Of a DNA stretch of 64,000 nt, positions 50,466-59,597 are shown one piece after another. How positions within the stretch are numbered: position 1 is the first letter of the stretch; each line of letters begins with the position of its first letter. Source of the DNA: Lepidostoma basale (Eukaryota > Arthropoda > Insecta > Trichoptera > Lepidostomatidae); NCBI GenBank assembly GCA_022606425.2, contig JAHDVF020001350.1:1302001-1366000 (forward strand), written 5' to 3'. The position numbers and the translations under genes were made by a program. Below the pieces are notes generated by a model, which saw only the letters and a program-made list of their open reading frames with translations, searched no databases and was not told the origin of the DNA.

Positions 50466-50524
50466 CAATATGTTATGGTTTATTAAAATTATTTTTATAA
50501 AAGATGTTCGCAATATTATTTTAC

Positions 50525-50678
50525 CTGAGTAAGTATTGTGAGATTTTAGATGCTTCTTCTGACATCGCAGAGTCATATCCCCACGTCACGTTGACTGTGT
50601 TGTTGAGCACCACAGCTCTGATGAAAGGAGCGAGCATCGACGACGCATGTCTACATGAGCACACGTTCTCAACACAAT
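50525..50678 (-). CDS. FN3 receptor gene, exon 4 (Cys-rich linker and start of second FN3 domain)
   Basis: The acceptor is TTTTTTTCACAG and the donor CTCAG|GTAAAA. The 154 nt start with DCVENVCSCRH, a Cys-rich linker, then a second FN3 lead with NNTVNVTWGYD. There are two overlapping or adjacent N-glycosylation sequons (NNT, NVT). The frame matches exon 3 (phase 1 in) and leaves two bases (phase 2 out). The intron to exon 3 is only about 0.43 kb and contains a family C LINE fragment. Confidence 0.8.
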
Positions 50679-50764
50679 CTGTGAAAAAAACATACAAAAT
50701 AACAATGTCTGATCGAGTTCATTAATCACACATGCAATCATTCATATTGTAAAATACCAATGTA

Positions 50765-51045
50765 CGATTATTATGAACAAAATTATGAAAACAAAAAATA
50801 CTAAATTATATTCGGGCATATGGAGCGCATGGATGGAGAAATAATGGTTTAGAAAGTATACGTTAACGATATAAATGGAGTACGGAGTCGAGGTAGACCG
50901 AGAAAAACATGACGTGACCAAATTAATAAAAATTTTAAGTTTGGTCATGTCAGAAGTCGGAAGAATCGACAATCAATAGAGTAGTGTGGCGGTCCATTCT
51001 CTCTGCCTACCCTGCGGGAAAACGGCGTGATGCTCTGTTTATTTG
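50765..51045 (+). mobile_element. LINE family C remnant
   Basis: HMERMDGEIMV stop KVYVNDINGVRSRGRPRKT, then DQINKNFKFGHVRSRKNR and CTACCCTGCGGGAAAACGGC. Confidence 0.75.
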
Positions 51046-51112
51046 TTTGTTTGTTTAATCATTTAAAAAAGTCTGTATTAAGAAAAAAATATGATTGGTT
51101 GGTTTTTTTTAC

Positions 51113-51260
51113 CTGGAACCGTTATCTGCGTCAAAATACTGTCTTTCCCATTCCAGGGGTGTGAAGTGAGTTGAACGCTGTAGGAACATCCCGGCTTGAT
51201 GCTGCACTCTGCTCCTTCCACAGATGATATATATCCCGGGACCAGCTTCCACGTTGACGA
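51113..51260 (-). CDS. FN3 receptor gene, exon 3
   Basis: The acceptor is TTTGTTACAG and the donor CCAG|GTAAAA. The 148 nt continue in phase 0 from exon 2 and finish the first FN3 domain: a Cys pair (AECSIKPGC), then SYSVQLTSHPWNG, a typical FN3 F strand, and ITVPG at the end. It leaves one base (phase 1). The intron upstream is about 8.3 kb and contains SINEs, LINE fragments, family G and several hammerhead-like motifs. Confidence 0.8.
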
Positions 51261-51375
51261 CTGTAACAAAACAACTTTATTTTTATCGATGCTCATGGGA
51301 AAACTATGGTATTTTTTTTTAATAACAAATAAGGGTGAAGAAATACATTATTATAATTTTTTTCCTTGTAGACAA

Positions 51376-51592
51376 CAAGTCGTTTGAACCCAATAACTGT
51401 ATACATTTTTTTTTGGCTATTATATTGATTCTTATGACATGTGATAGGTAGCCAATCTATCGCCATTTCATTGCCACGTGAATTCTACACCAGACAAGGG
51501 ATAGTGTGACAATCACACTGCCATCGCCGGGAATCGAACCCGGGACCTTCGGAATGGAAATCAGAGCTCTTACCACTCTGCCACGAAGGTCG
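51376..51592 (-). mobile_element. tRNA-derived SINE S1, full-length copy
   Basis: Minus strand: head ACCTTCGTGGCAGAGTGGTA, B box GGGTTCGATTCCCGG, GATGGCAGTGTGATTGTCAC, body ATAGATTGGCTACCTATCAC and 3' end ACAGTTATTGGGTTCAAACG. 217 nt. Best example of the family. The anticodon arm does not fold as a normal tRNA. Confidence 0.87.
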
Positions 51593-51739
51593 ATGATTAA
51601 ATATAAAATTTAATTTAATCCTATAAATTGTAACTAACCGTCCTTTAATTAAAATATTTAGGTACCTAATTCAATTTAACTCTTCAAGGACGAGCGTGAC
51701 TGTATGGTAACACTACACGCATTTATCAAATGTCATCCC

Positions 51740-51863
51740 CACCCAAGCTATTTTTGCCGGATGTGGGCAGAGTGGGGGGTAATTCGGTTCGTAATGCAGA
51801 CGCATTCATTACGAACCGAATTATCCCTCACTCTGCGCACGTCTGGCAAAAATAGCTTGGGTG
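51740..51863. repeat. Long hairpin, near-perfect
   Basis: CACCCAAGCTATTTTTGCCG and GGTAATTCGGTTCGTAATG are inverted on the right side; centre GCAGACGCATTC. Arms of about 57 nt with few mismatches. Confidence 0.88.
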
Positions 51864-51879
51864 GAAGCAAGAACTTCAA

Positions 51880-52090
51880 AGTTATATCAAAGAAATTATT
51901 CAAATTGACATACGAGCAAATACAAATAAAGATTCGAAAAATCACGAAAATATGACATTTGATATATAATTGTAACACCTGATGATGTTAACATAGGTTG
52001 ATGAAACAGCTGTCGCGTAAAATAAAAAAAAGTTATTTAATTTAACAGTTTTAAAATGTTAAGGTACCTATCCTAGTGTTTCGGCCAAAA
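51880..52090. mobile_element. Hammerhead element (GUCAAC class), half copy
   Basis: Matches the right half of the double element at 29410-29610 (TATATCAAAGAAATTATTCA, AAAATATGACATTTGATATA) followed by the core and TTTCGGCCAAAAAAATGGAC. Confidence 0.78.
51979..52014 (+). ncRNA. Hammerhead ribozyme (GUCAAC class variant GUUAAC)
   Basis: CTGATGA, stem II GTTAAC/GTTGAT with loop ATAG (all pairs possible with two G-U), GAAAC, palindrome ACAGCTGT and GTC. Confidence 0.75.
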
Positions 52091-52173
52091 AAATGGACTA
52101 TAATGAAATTGCTATTAAAATTTAAAACACCGTTATAATATCACGATTAATTTTTATTCACTGAGAGTGTCGC

Positions 52174-52209
52174 GACAGCTGTTTCGCCAACCGATGTTGG
52201 CATCAAAAG
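52174..52209 (-). ncRNA. Hammerhead-like motif (GCCAAC class), core box mutated
   Basis: Minus strand: CTTTTGA in place of CUGANGA, then stem II GCCAAC/GTTGGC, GAAAC, ACAGCTGT, GTC. Confidence 0.6.
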
Positions 52210-52238
52210 GTGTTACAATAAACAGTTTTTTGTAACAC

Positions 52239-52274
52239 CTGATAATGCGAACATCGGTTGGCGAAATAGCTGTC
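52239..52274 (+). ncRNA. Hammerhead-like motif (GCCAAC class), core box mutated
   Basis: CTGATAA in place of CUGANGA, stem II GCGAAC/GTTGGC with one mismatch, GAAAT, AGCTGTC. Two core changes. Confidence 0.55.
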
Positions 52275-52469
52275 GCGACACTCTCAGTGAATAAAAAGAA
52301 ATGGTGATATTATAACAGTGTTTTAAATTTTAACAGTAATAATGTTGAAGTATCATAGCGTTTCGGCCAAAACAATGGACTATAAAATTAAATGACAAAT
52401 TTGAAAATAAAATAAAATTAGCAATAAATTTCTTTATAATACATTATTTATTTTAATTCCACTTGATTC

Positions 52470-52512
52470 GAGCTTCGACCGGTTTCAGTCACATGCTGGC
52501 ATATTCTGGTAC
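52470..52512 (-). repeat. CCAGAAGA-class hammerhead-like motif
   Basis: Minus strand: ACCAGAATATGCCAGCATGT, GACTGAAACCGGTCGAAGC. GAAAC, palindrome ACCGGT and GTC are present; the CUGANGA box reads CAGAATA. Confidence 0.45.
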
Positions 52513-52644
52513 CTACATAAAATTTTGTTAAGCTTATATTATATCCGAAATGCTAGTGGTGGAGTTGAAATCGAATAATTCTATATAAGTTTTAGGTAAT
52601 TTTTTTTTTTTTTTGTAAATTAAATTCATTTTAGTTTCTATATA

Positions 52645-53040
52645 ATTAAATGCGGTGAAGTCAATGCAGTGCGAATGATGGTGTTGAACAAAATAATGAA
52701 AGAATTATTAAGATGGTTTGGACACATTTTAATGATCCTTTCACTATTTTGTTCAAAGTTTGAAAGAATGAATGAAGAAAGAATGCTAAAAAAACGTATG
52801 TGTTAACGATTTAAATGGAAGTAGAAATATAGGAAGTCCGAGGAAAACGTGGCACGATCAAATAAATCAAATATTGAATGTCGGCCACGTGAGGAGTCAG
52901 AGAAATCGCGCGCGTGCATGACACGATGTATGAATGTTGAGAAGCGAGAGAAATATGTCAGGAAAGCAAAGTGTGGCGGTCCATTATTTCTGCCTACCGC
53001 TTCGGGGAGACGGCGTGATGGTTAGTTAGTAAGTTAGTTA
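52645..53040 (+). mobile_element. LINE family C copy with an internal inverted patch
   Basis: GAATGATGGTGTTGAACAAA, AAGATGGTTTGGACACAT, an inverted stretch at 52729-52758 (TTAATGATCCTTTCACTATT), then GAAAACGTGGCACGATCAAA, CTACCGCTTCGGGGAGACGG and a GTTAGTTAG tail. Confidence 0.82.
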
Positions 53041-53084
53041 TATAATTAAAAAGCCACCCGTGATCGCTAACATTCTTTGATGTA

Positions 53085-53125
53085 GGTACCAGAAGACGGC
53101 AGCGAGCTGATGAAATCGGTAGGAG
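53085..53125 (+). repeat. CCAGAAGA-class hammerhead-like motif, decayed
   Basis: TACCAGAAGACGGCAGCGAG then CTGATGAAATCGGTAGGAGC. The box is CCAGAAGA and the loop side is altered. Confidence 0.4.
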
Positions 53126-53234
53126 CCATAAAATCAAGTGGAATGAAAGTAAATATATATTCTTATTTTTTTCTTATTTTCGTCTACTAATGGACAAAAC
53201 AAATGTAACCTGCCCATTGCCACTTCTCGCTAAA

Positions 53235-53640
53235 TATATATGATAAAGGACCAATCCTCACATATGGCATTGAATCGAGGGCAGACACTGTCAAGACAAA
53301 GAGCATGCTCAGGATAACCGAGATGAAAACACTCCGCGCTATAGCTAGCAAAACCCTACAAGATCGAGTTAGGAATACAGCATTTCCGAGAAATCTGCGA
53401 GTTCGAAGATGTGGTCAGATTGGGACGTCAAAGACGGCGATACTGGCATCAACATGTAGAAAGAATGAGCTCAAATAGGATACCATACATAGCTCTCCAT
53501 GGAACGCCAAACGGACAACGCTGACCAGGAAGACCCCCGAAACGGTGGAGAGAAAGCTGGAGTTCAGCGTCTCAAGAGGACCCGCCTGAAATAACAGACT
53601 CCTGAGTCTATCAAAAGTGAAGAAGAAGAAGAAGAAGATT
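53235..53640 (+). mobile_element. LINE family E 3' end
   Basis: GPILTYGIESRADTVKTKSM, LRITEMKTLRAIASKTLQDR, then shifted REICEFEDVVRLGRQRRRYW, HQHVERMSSNRIPYIALHGT and RPPKRWRESWSSASQEDPPE. Tail GAAGAAGAAGAAGAAG. Confidence 0.85.
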
Positions 53641-54260
53641 TTTTTGAATAATTATTTTCGGTTTGTATAATGAACTACTCGTATATCTACCAAAAAATTC
53701 AATTAACAACATTAATATTTTGACAAATTTGAATTTCATATTAATTGTAATAATTCACATTGCACAATCCTCCCACGGGCAAGTTGGAACTTAGCAGACT
53801 GGAATACGTATGGAAAGAAGTATAACTTTGGTATGAGAGGGCAAACTGTATGATATTTCTTAGATTTTGAAGCACCATAAAAACAATAAATCACTAAAGA
53901 GCGACGCATACAAATATATGTAGAATGTTTTTAAACCTTCGCATATTCACAATTGTCAAAATGCATTTAAAAAAACTGTTTCATGTGAAATTTCAAATGA
54001 CACTGCCCATAGACGCCATATTGTTGCTCAATCATTAAAATATACGTGTTCATGCTCTGAAAATTATCGTAAATTTAAGGTGGTTGAGTGAATTATGTTT
54101 ATCCGATGAGTACTACATTCAAACAAACAGAATCTATGGTTCTAAATCGATATTAATTTTATCAAACAAAAGTTTCGTTTCTTTTTTATCAAGCGCCGTA
54201 AAATATTTTTAAAAATCATTTCTCTTCTAGATTCATCATTACTTTGTGTTGAGGATTCAT
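53641..54260. other. AT-rich stretch, nothing recognised
   Basis: Apparently unique sequence in the receptor intron 2; no frame or repeat motif. Confidence 0.5.
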
Positions 54261-54261
54261 C

Positions 54262-54800
54262 ATTGCACAATAGAAGTGAAGCATGGAACTGGCAAAAGAA
54301 GGACGAAAGTAGAATTAATGCAGTAAAAATGAGATCTCTAAGACGAATGTTTGTCAAATCTGTATATAACCATATAACCCAATTGGGTTTTAAAAAAAAA
54401 AATTAAATAAAAAAAAAAAAAAAATGATAGAGACAAATGCAAGTATAAGAAGTGAATGTGGTGCGAATGAAAATGTTATGAACAAAATAAGGAAAGGGTC
54501 ATTAAGATGGTTTGGACACATGGAAAGAATGAGTGAAGACAGAATGGTAAAGAAGGTATATGTAAACGGCGTGAACGGAGCTAGAAATAGAGGAAGGCCG
54601 AGGAAAACGTGAAACGATCAAATCAATCAAATATTGAATGTCGGTCACGTGAGGAGTCGGAGAAATCGACGTGCGTGTATAACAAGATTTGTAGAGGAAG
54701 CGAGAGAAGTATGTCAAGGCAGAACAGTATGGCGTTCCATTCTTTCTGCCTAACTCTCCGGGGAGACGGCGTGATGGTTAGTTAGTTAGTTAGTAAGTAA
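54262..54800 (+). mobile_element. LINE family C copy with A-rich insertion and (TTAG)n tail
   Basis: EAWNWQKKDESRINAVKMRS, LRRMFVKSVYN, then an A-rich block at 54363-54425, TNASIRSECGANENVMNKIR, KGSLRWFGHMERMSEDRMVK and KVYVNGVNGARNRGRPRKT stop. The end is CTCTCCGGGGAGACGGCGTG and GGTTAGTTAGTTAGTTAGTA. Confidence 0.88.
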
Positions 54801-54811
54801 TTGTATTGATT

Positions 54812-55192
54812 CTTGCCGAGAAACTACGGGTGACCCAAAGAGCAATGTTAGGGGTAAGCCTAAGAGACAGAGTCAGAAACGATACGGTAAGAGAAATAAC
54901 AAAGATCACTGACATCATCCACCGGGTGGCGACTCTAAAATGGCAATGGGCAGGTCACGTAGCCAGAAGCTAAGATGAAAAATGGACAAAGAAGACTGCT
55001 GACTTGGAGACCGTGAATGGCAAAGAGAAGTGCAGGGCGACCGCAACTACGATGGAAGGATGATCTAAACACACACGTCGGAATAACCTGGATGCAGTCT
55101 GCACAAGACAGAGTGACATGGAAGCGAATGGAGGAGGCCTTTGTCCAGAAGTGGACGGGAATAGGCTGAGGAAGAAGAAGAAGAAGAAGAAG
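54812..55192 (+). mobile_element. LINE family A 3' end
   Basis: AEKLRVTQRAMLGVSLRDRV-like text (short deletion), REITKITDIIHRVATLKWQW, AGHVARS, then KRMEEAFVQKWTGIG and GAAGAAGAAGAAGAAGAAGA. Confidence 0.87.
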
Positions 55193-55300
55193 ATTGATTT
55201 TTAGTTTTCTTATTATATTGTAGAAGTTCATTGTAAATAATGAATAAATGTAAAATATCTTTTAAAACATTTTTTTAGTTAAAAATTACTAATCTTTGTG

Positions 55301-55370
55301 TCTTCCGGTTTCGGCAGCTCGCTGCCATCTTCTGGTAGCTGTTGGTACCAGGCTGCCGAAACCGGTCGAA
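55301..55370. repeat. CCAGAAGA-class hammerhead-like motifs in inverted arrangement
   Basis: Minus strand 55334-55301: CCAGAAGATGGCAGCGAGCT then GCCGAAACCGG. Plus strand 55348-55370: CCAGGCTGCCGAAACCGGTC. Stem II GGCAGC/GCTGCC is six perfect pairs. The first box has CAGAAGA for CUGAAGA. Confidence 0.55.
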
Positions 55371-55399
55371 GGGACACGCACGTCTAATTTTAATTAAAT

Positions 55400-55765
55400 G
55401 TCAATTTTCAGTAGATTTTTAAAACAAAAATATATGTGTATTTTAATTAAGTACTGATTATATTACGCACTCCGAAAAATTCTCCACAAAGATCAATATG
55501 GATAGCATTTTCTTCTCGTTTTGCAAGAACATGTTTAGAAATGAAGAGATATCCAGAGAATCACAAAATGACTACAATGAAAACATGGGAATAATCTTTA
55601 CATAGAACAATGTTTTCGTTACACGCTTTGCAACAAACAACGTCCGTCTTTTGAAGAAATTTCCTTTTAAGTCGATAGAAAACAACAAATAACAAAAAAT
55701 TGTTAAGCATTCGGTACGTTTATTGTCTTTCAATACATAATTCATGGACGAGATTATAAACAATG
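55400..55765. other. AT-rich stretch, nothing recognised
   Basis: No motif recognised. Confidence 0.45.
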
Positions 55766-55767
55766 TT

Positions 55768-55948
55768 TTTCCTTTCGTATTACCTCTTTTTCTTCTACTT
55801 CTGAGAGTAGGCACTGTGGTCTGTTTCTTAATACGGATTGGCCTCCTACGAAGTCGATACATCATTTTGATGGTCTGCCCTGTGGTCGTATACCTTTGGG
55901 TAAGCCGTGGAACACAATTAGATGATTGCACCCTGTATTAAAATTAAT
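55768..55948 (-). mobile_element. LINE family E 3' fragment
   Basis: Minus strand: HLIVFHGLPKGIRPQGRPSK, then CIDFVGGQSVLRNRPQCLLS. It parallels the end of the next copy (HGQPHGRRPPGRLPKKWIDS). Confidence 0.7.
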
Positions 55949-55967
55949 ATAATAATTGTATGTTTTC

Positions 55968-56363
55968 TTCTTCTTTTCTTAGTGTAGATCTTTTGGGCTG
56001 TTTCTTAAGAGGAATTGGCCTCCTGCGAGGTCTACTCTCAGCTGTCGATCCATTTCTTTGGTAGTCTACCCGGGGGTCGTCTACCATGGGGCTGGCCGTG
56101 CTTCACAATGAAGGGGAGTCTAGTTGGATCCATTCTCCTCACGTGTGCATACCAGTATCTTCTCCTTTGCCTTCCCCACCTAACGACATCCTCGACCTCG
56201 CATATCTCCTTTATACGTGTATTCCTTATTCTCTCTTGCAGTGTCTCGCCAGATATATTTCTGAGCGTCTTCTTCATTTCTGATACTTTGAGCACGTTTT
56301 TTGTGGTTATGATGTCCGCCCTGCACTCGATCCCATATATCATGATAGGTCGCACACAAGTCT
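55968..56363 (-). mobile_element. LINE family E 3' end
   Basis: Minus frame 56355-56038: RPIMIYGIECRADIITTKNV, LKVSEMKKTLRNISGETLQE, REDVVRWGRQRRRYWYAHVRR-type block and GRRPPGRLPKKWIDS, then tail TTCTTCTTTTCTT inverted. The family G copy starts directly at 56364. Confidence 0.87.
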
Positions 56364-57403
56364 TATAATAATAATAAATAATAATAATATGCTAACTTTT
56401 AAAGCGCCGTTTTTGTGATGTAATCACCTCAAGGGCGCATTAAGACGTGTTTTAAATCTAAAAATCTAAATGTGACCGCTTAAAAAAAGTATAGTAGAAC
56501 AAAGTATAAATGTTTAAATTGGGTATGAAATATGAAAAAGATGGGTTTTCAATTTAGATCTGAAATCTGTCGGATCATTTATGCATCTAAAGTGTGAAGG
56601 GAGATTGTTCCAAGCTGATGGACCGGCTACCGCGAACGCTCGATCCCCGAAATTTGTACTGGGGCAACGCTTCGGCTCAACTAATCTTCCTATTGCTGAG
56701 GAGTTTGCCGAGCGAAGTGTGGATTTCCATGAATTTAGGCTGTCCGTTATACAGAGTTCAGATATATAACTTGGCGCCATTCCATGTAGCGCTTTGAAGA
56801 CTGTCCAGCAGAGTTTATACTGGATTCTTTCTGGACTTTTAAGCCAGTGAAGACCTTTGAGATGTTGTGTTATATGGGACTTTTTTGGAATGCCTTTAAT
56901 GAGCCTTGCTGCTGCATTGAACGCAGATTGAAGTTTGTTTATTTGTTGTTTTGGAATGTTCGCATAAATTCCATTACAATAATCAAGTCGTGACACAACG
57001 AAGGAATTTACAAGAGTTTTGAAAGTGTCGTGGGGAATACTCCTTTTGACGGATTTTAATCGTCTTAGGTGGAAGAAACTAGCGCTGACCGTGTTATTAA
57101 TTTGGGATTTTAGAGACAGATTTGCGTCAAGATAAACACCAAGAAGCTTTGTGGAGTTTTTGGGAACGATATCATTGTCAGCTGTTGAAATTGAGGAATG
57201 ATCGATAAGATGTTGACGCTTTGCGGAAGAAGTCCAGAGAAATTCCGTTTTGGATGGATTTAGTTTAAGTTTGTTTGATGCCATCCATCTGGATATGGCA
57301 TCAATGCAGTTGACAGTTATTGACGTAAGATGTTTGGTGTCATCAGGGTTGCAGAAAAAATAAAGTTGCTGATCATCAGCATAGCAATGTGAGAGGAGGC
57401 CAT
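56364..57403 (-). mobile_element. LINE family G, 5'-truncated copy
   Basis: On the minus strand the copy runs from the YADDQQLY region (about 57350) to the HISYPI stop (56514) and an (ATT)n tail at 56364-56390. The coding part from 57284 is uninterrupted and nearly identical to the long copy; small differences include Lys-Gly-Leu for Lys-Glu-Leu. It abuts a family E LINE fragment at the tail side. Confidence 0.88.
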
Positions 57404-57484
57404 ATAAATTGCATGTAATCTTTTAAAATAAATTATGAAAGTTTAATTGCCTTCATTGAATTTTTTAAATCTTATCTTATATGG

Positions 57485-57612
57485 TCACCAACAATGAGGT
57501 GCTACATAGAGCCAGAATAGGAAGAGAATTGTTGTCTGATATGAAGTCTACAAAGATGGCATATTTGGAACACATTCTCCGCAATGAGAAATACGACCAG
57601 GAATAATATCTA
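57485..57612 (+). mobile_element. LINE family B relative, fragment
   Basis: TNNEVLHRARIGRELLSDMK, STKMAYLEHILRNEKYDQE, with a 3' end resumed at 57770-57811 (GTGACCTGACATGGCAATCG, AAGAAGAAGATC). The hammerhead sequence lies between. Confidence 0.7.
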
Positions 57613-57639
57613 TTATCTATGATAAACCGAGAAAAATCG

Positions 57640-57770
57640 GATTATTTTTCTAATATTTACAAACTTATTTTTTCCTTCTATTGTAACTCTGATGAAGCTC
57701 CGGCGGGAGCGAAACCGGTTGGCGTTAATTAATAAAGTGGTTTAGATACAAATGGGTTTAGATAGTTTAG
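57640..57770 (+). mobile_element. Hammerhead-bearing element (GCUCC class), inserted in a LINE
   Basis: It lies between the two halves of a family B LINE. TTACAAACTTATTTTTTCCT upstream, the core at 57689, then GTTAATTAATAAAGTGGTTT. Confidence 0.6.
57689..57720 (+). ncRNA. Hammerhead ribozyme (GCUCC class)
   Basis: CTGATGA at 57689-57695, A, stem II GCTCC/GGAGC (five pairs, loop GGCG), GAAAC at 57711-57715, palindrome ACCGGT and triplet GTT. TAAC upstream can pair with GTTA downstream across an internal loop as stem I. All core positions are canonical. Confidence 0.82.
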
Positions 57771-57837
57771 AAAGGGTGACCTGACATGGCAATCGAAGAA
57801 GAAGATCTTTAAAAAATACTGTATTATTGATGGTTGT

Positions 57838-57990
57838 GATTTAGTCGGGTGGTTGTCTAGGGGATAGAACGCTTGGCTTCTGATTAAGGGGCATGGGTTC
57901 GAGCCTGGACTCGACCAGATTCCTTCTTCATAATAATGACCTATTTTCTGCTCACATTGAAAATTGTAAAATAAATTCTAATATCATTGA
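57838..57990 (+). mobile_element. tRNA-derived SINE S2
   Basis: GGGTGGTTGTCTAGGGGATA (A box region), GCTTGGCTTCTGATT and GGGTTCGAGCCTGGACTCGA (B box). The 3' part is ATTGAAAATTGTAAAATAAA. The acceptor stem cannot pair, so it is not a tRNA gene. Confidence 0.7.
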
Positions 57991-58087
57991 TTTCAATCTT
58001 CGGTGTTAGTAATTTAAAAAAATAATAATAATAATTTATAAAACTCCATAATAAAAACTATTAAAACCATATTAAAAAATAATACGA

Positions 58088-58148
58088 ATGAAAACGTCTG
58101 TTTACTGGAAGTTTTGTTATAAAATATGGGAATGAAATGTTTCGCTTG
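58088..58148. repeat. MITE M1 end
   Basis: GAAAACGTCTGTTTACTGGA and AAATATGGGAATGAAATGTT, as at 49738. Confidence 0.5.
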
Positions 58149-58149
58149 T

Positions 58150-58340
58150 CTGTGGCATTAGCAAATGTCGTCACACCGAAGGCAGAGTGATTATCACACT
58201 GTCATTGGTCTTGTGTAGAATTCACGTGACAATAAAATGGCGATAGATAAGTTACCTATCATTTGTCATGAGAATCAATATGATGGCTATACCTTTTACA
58301 TCGATTTGGCTAGCGCTGTAATGATGAAAAGAGTAATGAG
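58150..58340 (+). mobile_element. tRNA-derived SINE S1, copy with internal head deletion
   Basis: TTGTCTGTGGCATTAGCAAA, CAGAGTGATTATCACACTGT, ATAAAATGGCGATAGATAAG, CATTTGTCATGAGAATCAAT and TTTGGCTAGCGCTGTAATGA. The B box is lost. Confidence 0.75.
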
Positions 58341-58559
58341 GTACTAAGACACGAACAAAAACATTTCAAATTAAGAACTCGTATTTTTAACAAGCAACAT
58401 TCAGCCTCTGAATCATGCAGAAAAAATGCTGGAAATTGGAACAAACTGAAACTGCTTGACATTTGTTTATAAACATGTGAATCGCGCTATAATTCAAAGG
58501 AACACTGTTTATCAAAGTATTATTTGTTTCGTCTCTCATTCACAGCTGCAATGTGTGTT

Positions 58560-58820
58560 ATGAATGCGGTGGTAAGTAATTATAGGTAAAAACACGCCAC
58601 AATATTCTATCCTGAAACACCTCTCTAGCTTCTTCCGCGTTCATACATTTTCGAATTTTAACATGGCCGATCTTTACAGTTTTATTAACTTGGTTATACC
58701 ATGTTTTCCTCGGTCTTCCTCGACTATGTACTACATTCATATCGATAAAATATACTTTATAAACCACTATTTCTTCATCTATGCGTTTAAATTCCATAAG
58801 TCTAAAATCCTTCCTTCATA
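58560..58820 (-). mobile_element. LINE family C fragment
   Basis: Minus frame 58797-58558: VYKVYFIDMNVVHSRGRPRK, TWYNQVNKTVKIGHVKIRKC and MNAEEAREVFQDRILWRVF. The 5' KDFRLMEFKRIDEE is a decayed SLRWFGHMERMDEE. Confidence 0.8.
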
Positions 58821-58875
58821 ATTTTATTCTTAATACAAATGATGACGTCTGTTTTCTAGAAATATTATTTCAATT

Positions 58876-59225
58876 AATTAACTAATAATCCAGCCGTTTA
58901 CCCGGAGGGGTAGTCAGAGAAGATGGATTGCCATACTGCTCTGTCTTGACATACTTCTCTAGCTTTCCTTACATTTATACATCGTAACATGCACGCTCGT
59001 CGATTTTTCCGACTTCGAATGTAATCGCCTTTAAGTGTTTGCTTAATTTGATCATACCATGCTTTCCTTGGTCTTCCGCGGCTTCTCTTTCCACTGACGC
59101 TGTTTGTATACAACATTTAAGTTAATGTTGCAAGAATGTCACGATTTCTTCTTTTTCAAAAATCATTACCTTGGACTTATTCACATTCATTATCAGATCA
59201 TTTCGCATGCATCCCTCAAAAATAC
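58876..59225 (-). mobile_element. LINE family C, second subfamily, with RT thumb remnant
   Basis: Minus frame 59116-58898 reads MLYTNSVSGKRSRGRPRKAW, YDQIKQTLKGDYIRSRKNRR and CINVRKAREVCQDRAVWQSI. Further 5' (59225-59126) is NDLIMNVNKSKVMIFEKEEI, a thumb-region motif; the block between is deleted. Confidence 0.82.
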
Positions 59226-59335
59226 TATTCACCAGGACTTGTTCTATTAAATTCTATTAAATTTATTAAATTTATTCAAAAGTCGACCTCAACCTATAAG
59301 AACGGAATTAAAACTTATAAGAACGGAATTAAAAC

Positions 59336-59556
59336 AGGTCGCTTGAACCCAATTACTGTATACACATTATTTTTAGCTATTATATTGATGATTCACATGA
59401 CATGTGATAGGTCTATCATCATTTTATTGTCCAATCTATCAACATTTTATTTTCACGTGAATTCTACACCAGACCAAAGCCAGTGTGACAATCACACTGC
59501 CATTGGCGGAAATCCGGTATGGAATCAGAGCTCTTACCACTCTTACACGAAGGTTG
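59336..59556 (-). mobile_element. tRNA-derived SINE S1, near full-length
   Basis: Same order as 51376-51592: GTCGCTTGAACCCAATTACT, TCACATGACATGTGATAGGT, TCACGTGAATTCTACACCAG, GTGTGACAATCACACTGCCA and TTACCACTCTTACACGAAGG. It has an extra duplicated ATTTTATTGTCCAATCTATC block and a deletion in the B box. It ends 42 nt from receptor exon 2. Confidence 0.85.
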
Positions 59557-59597
59557 TCGTGTTATAGTATTATAATTGTAGATTTGTTCTTTCTTAC

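Larger units (their letters stand above)
52091..52395. mobile_element. Inverted double hammerhead element (GCCAAC class)
   Basis: TATAATATCACGATTAATTT and CACTGAGAGTGTCGCGACAG are inverted at 52275-52320; CGGCCAAAACAATGGACTAT closes the right end. The spacer between the two cores is only about 30 nt. Confidence 0.82.

Noticed and set aside
51530..51592. tRNA gene on the minus strand
   Set aside because: A and B boxes are present but the acceptor and anticodon arms do not fold, and the same body recurs in several copies; it is the head of a SINE.
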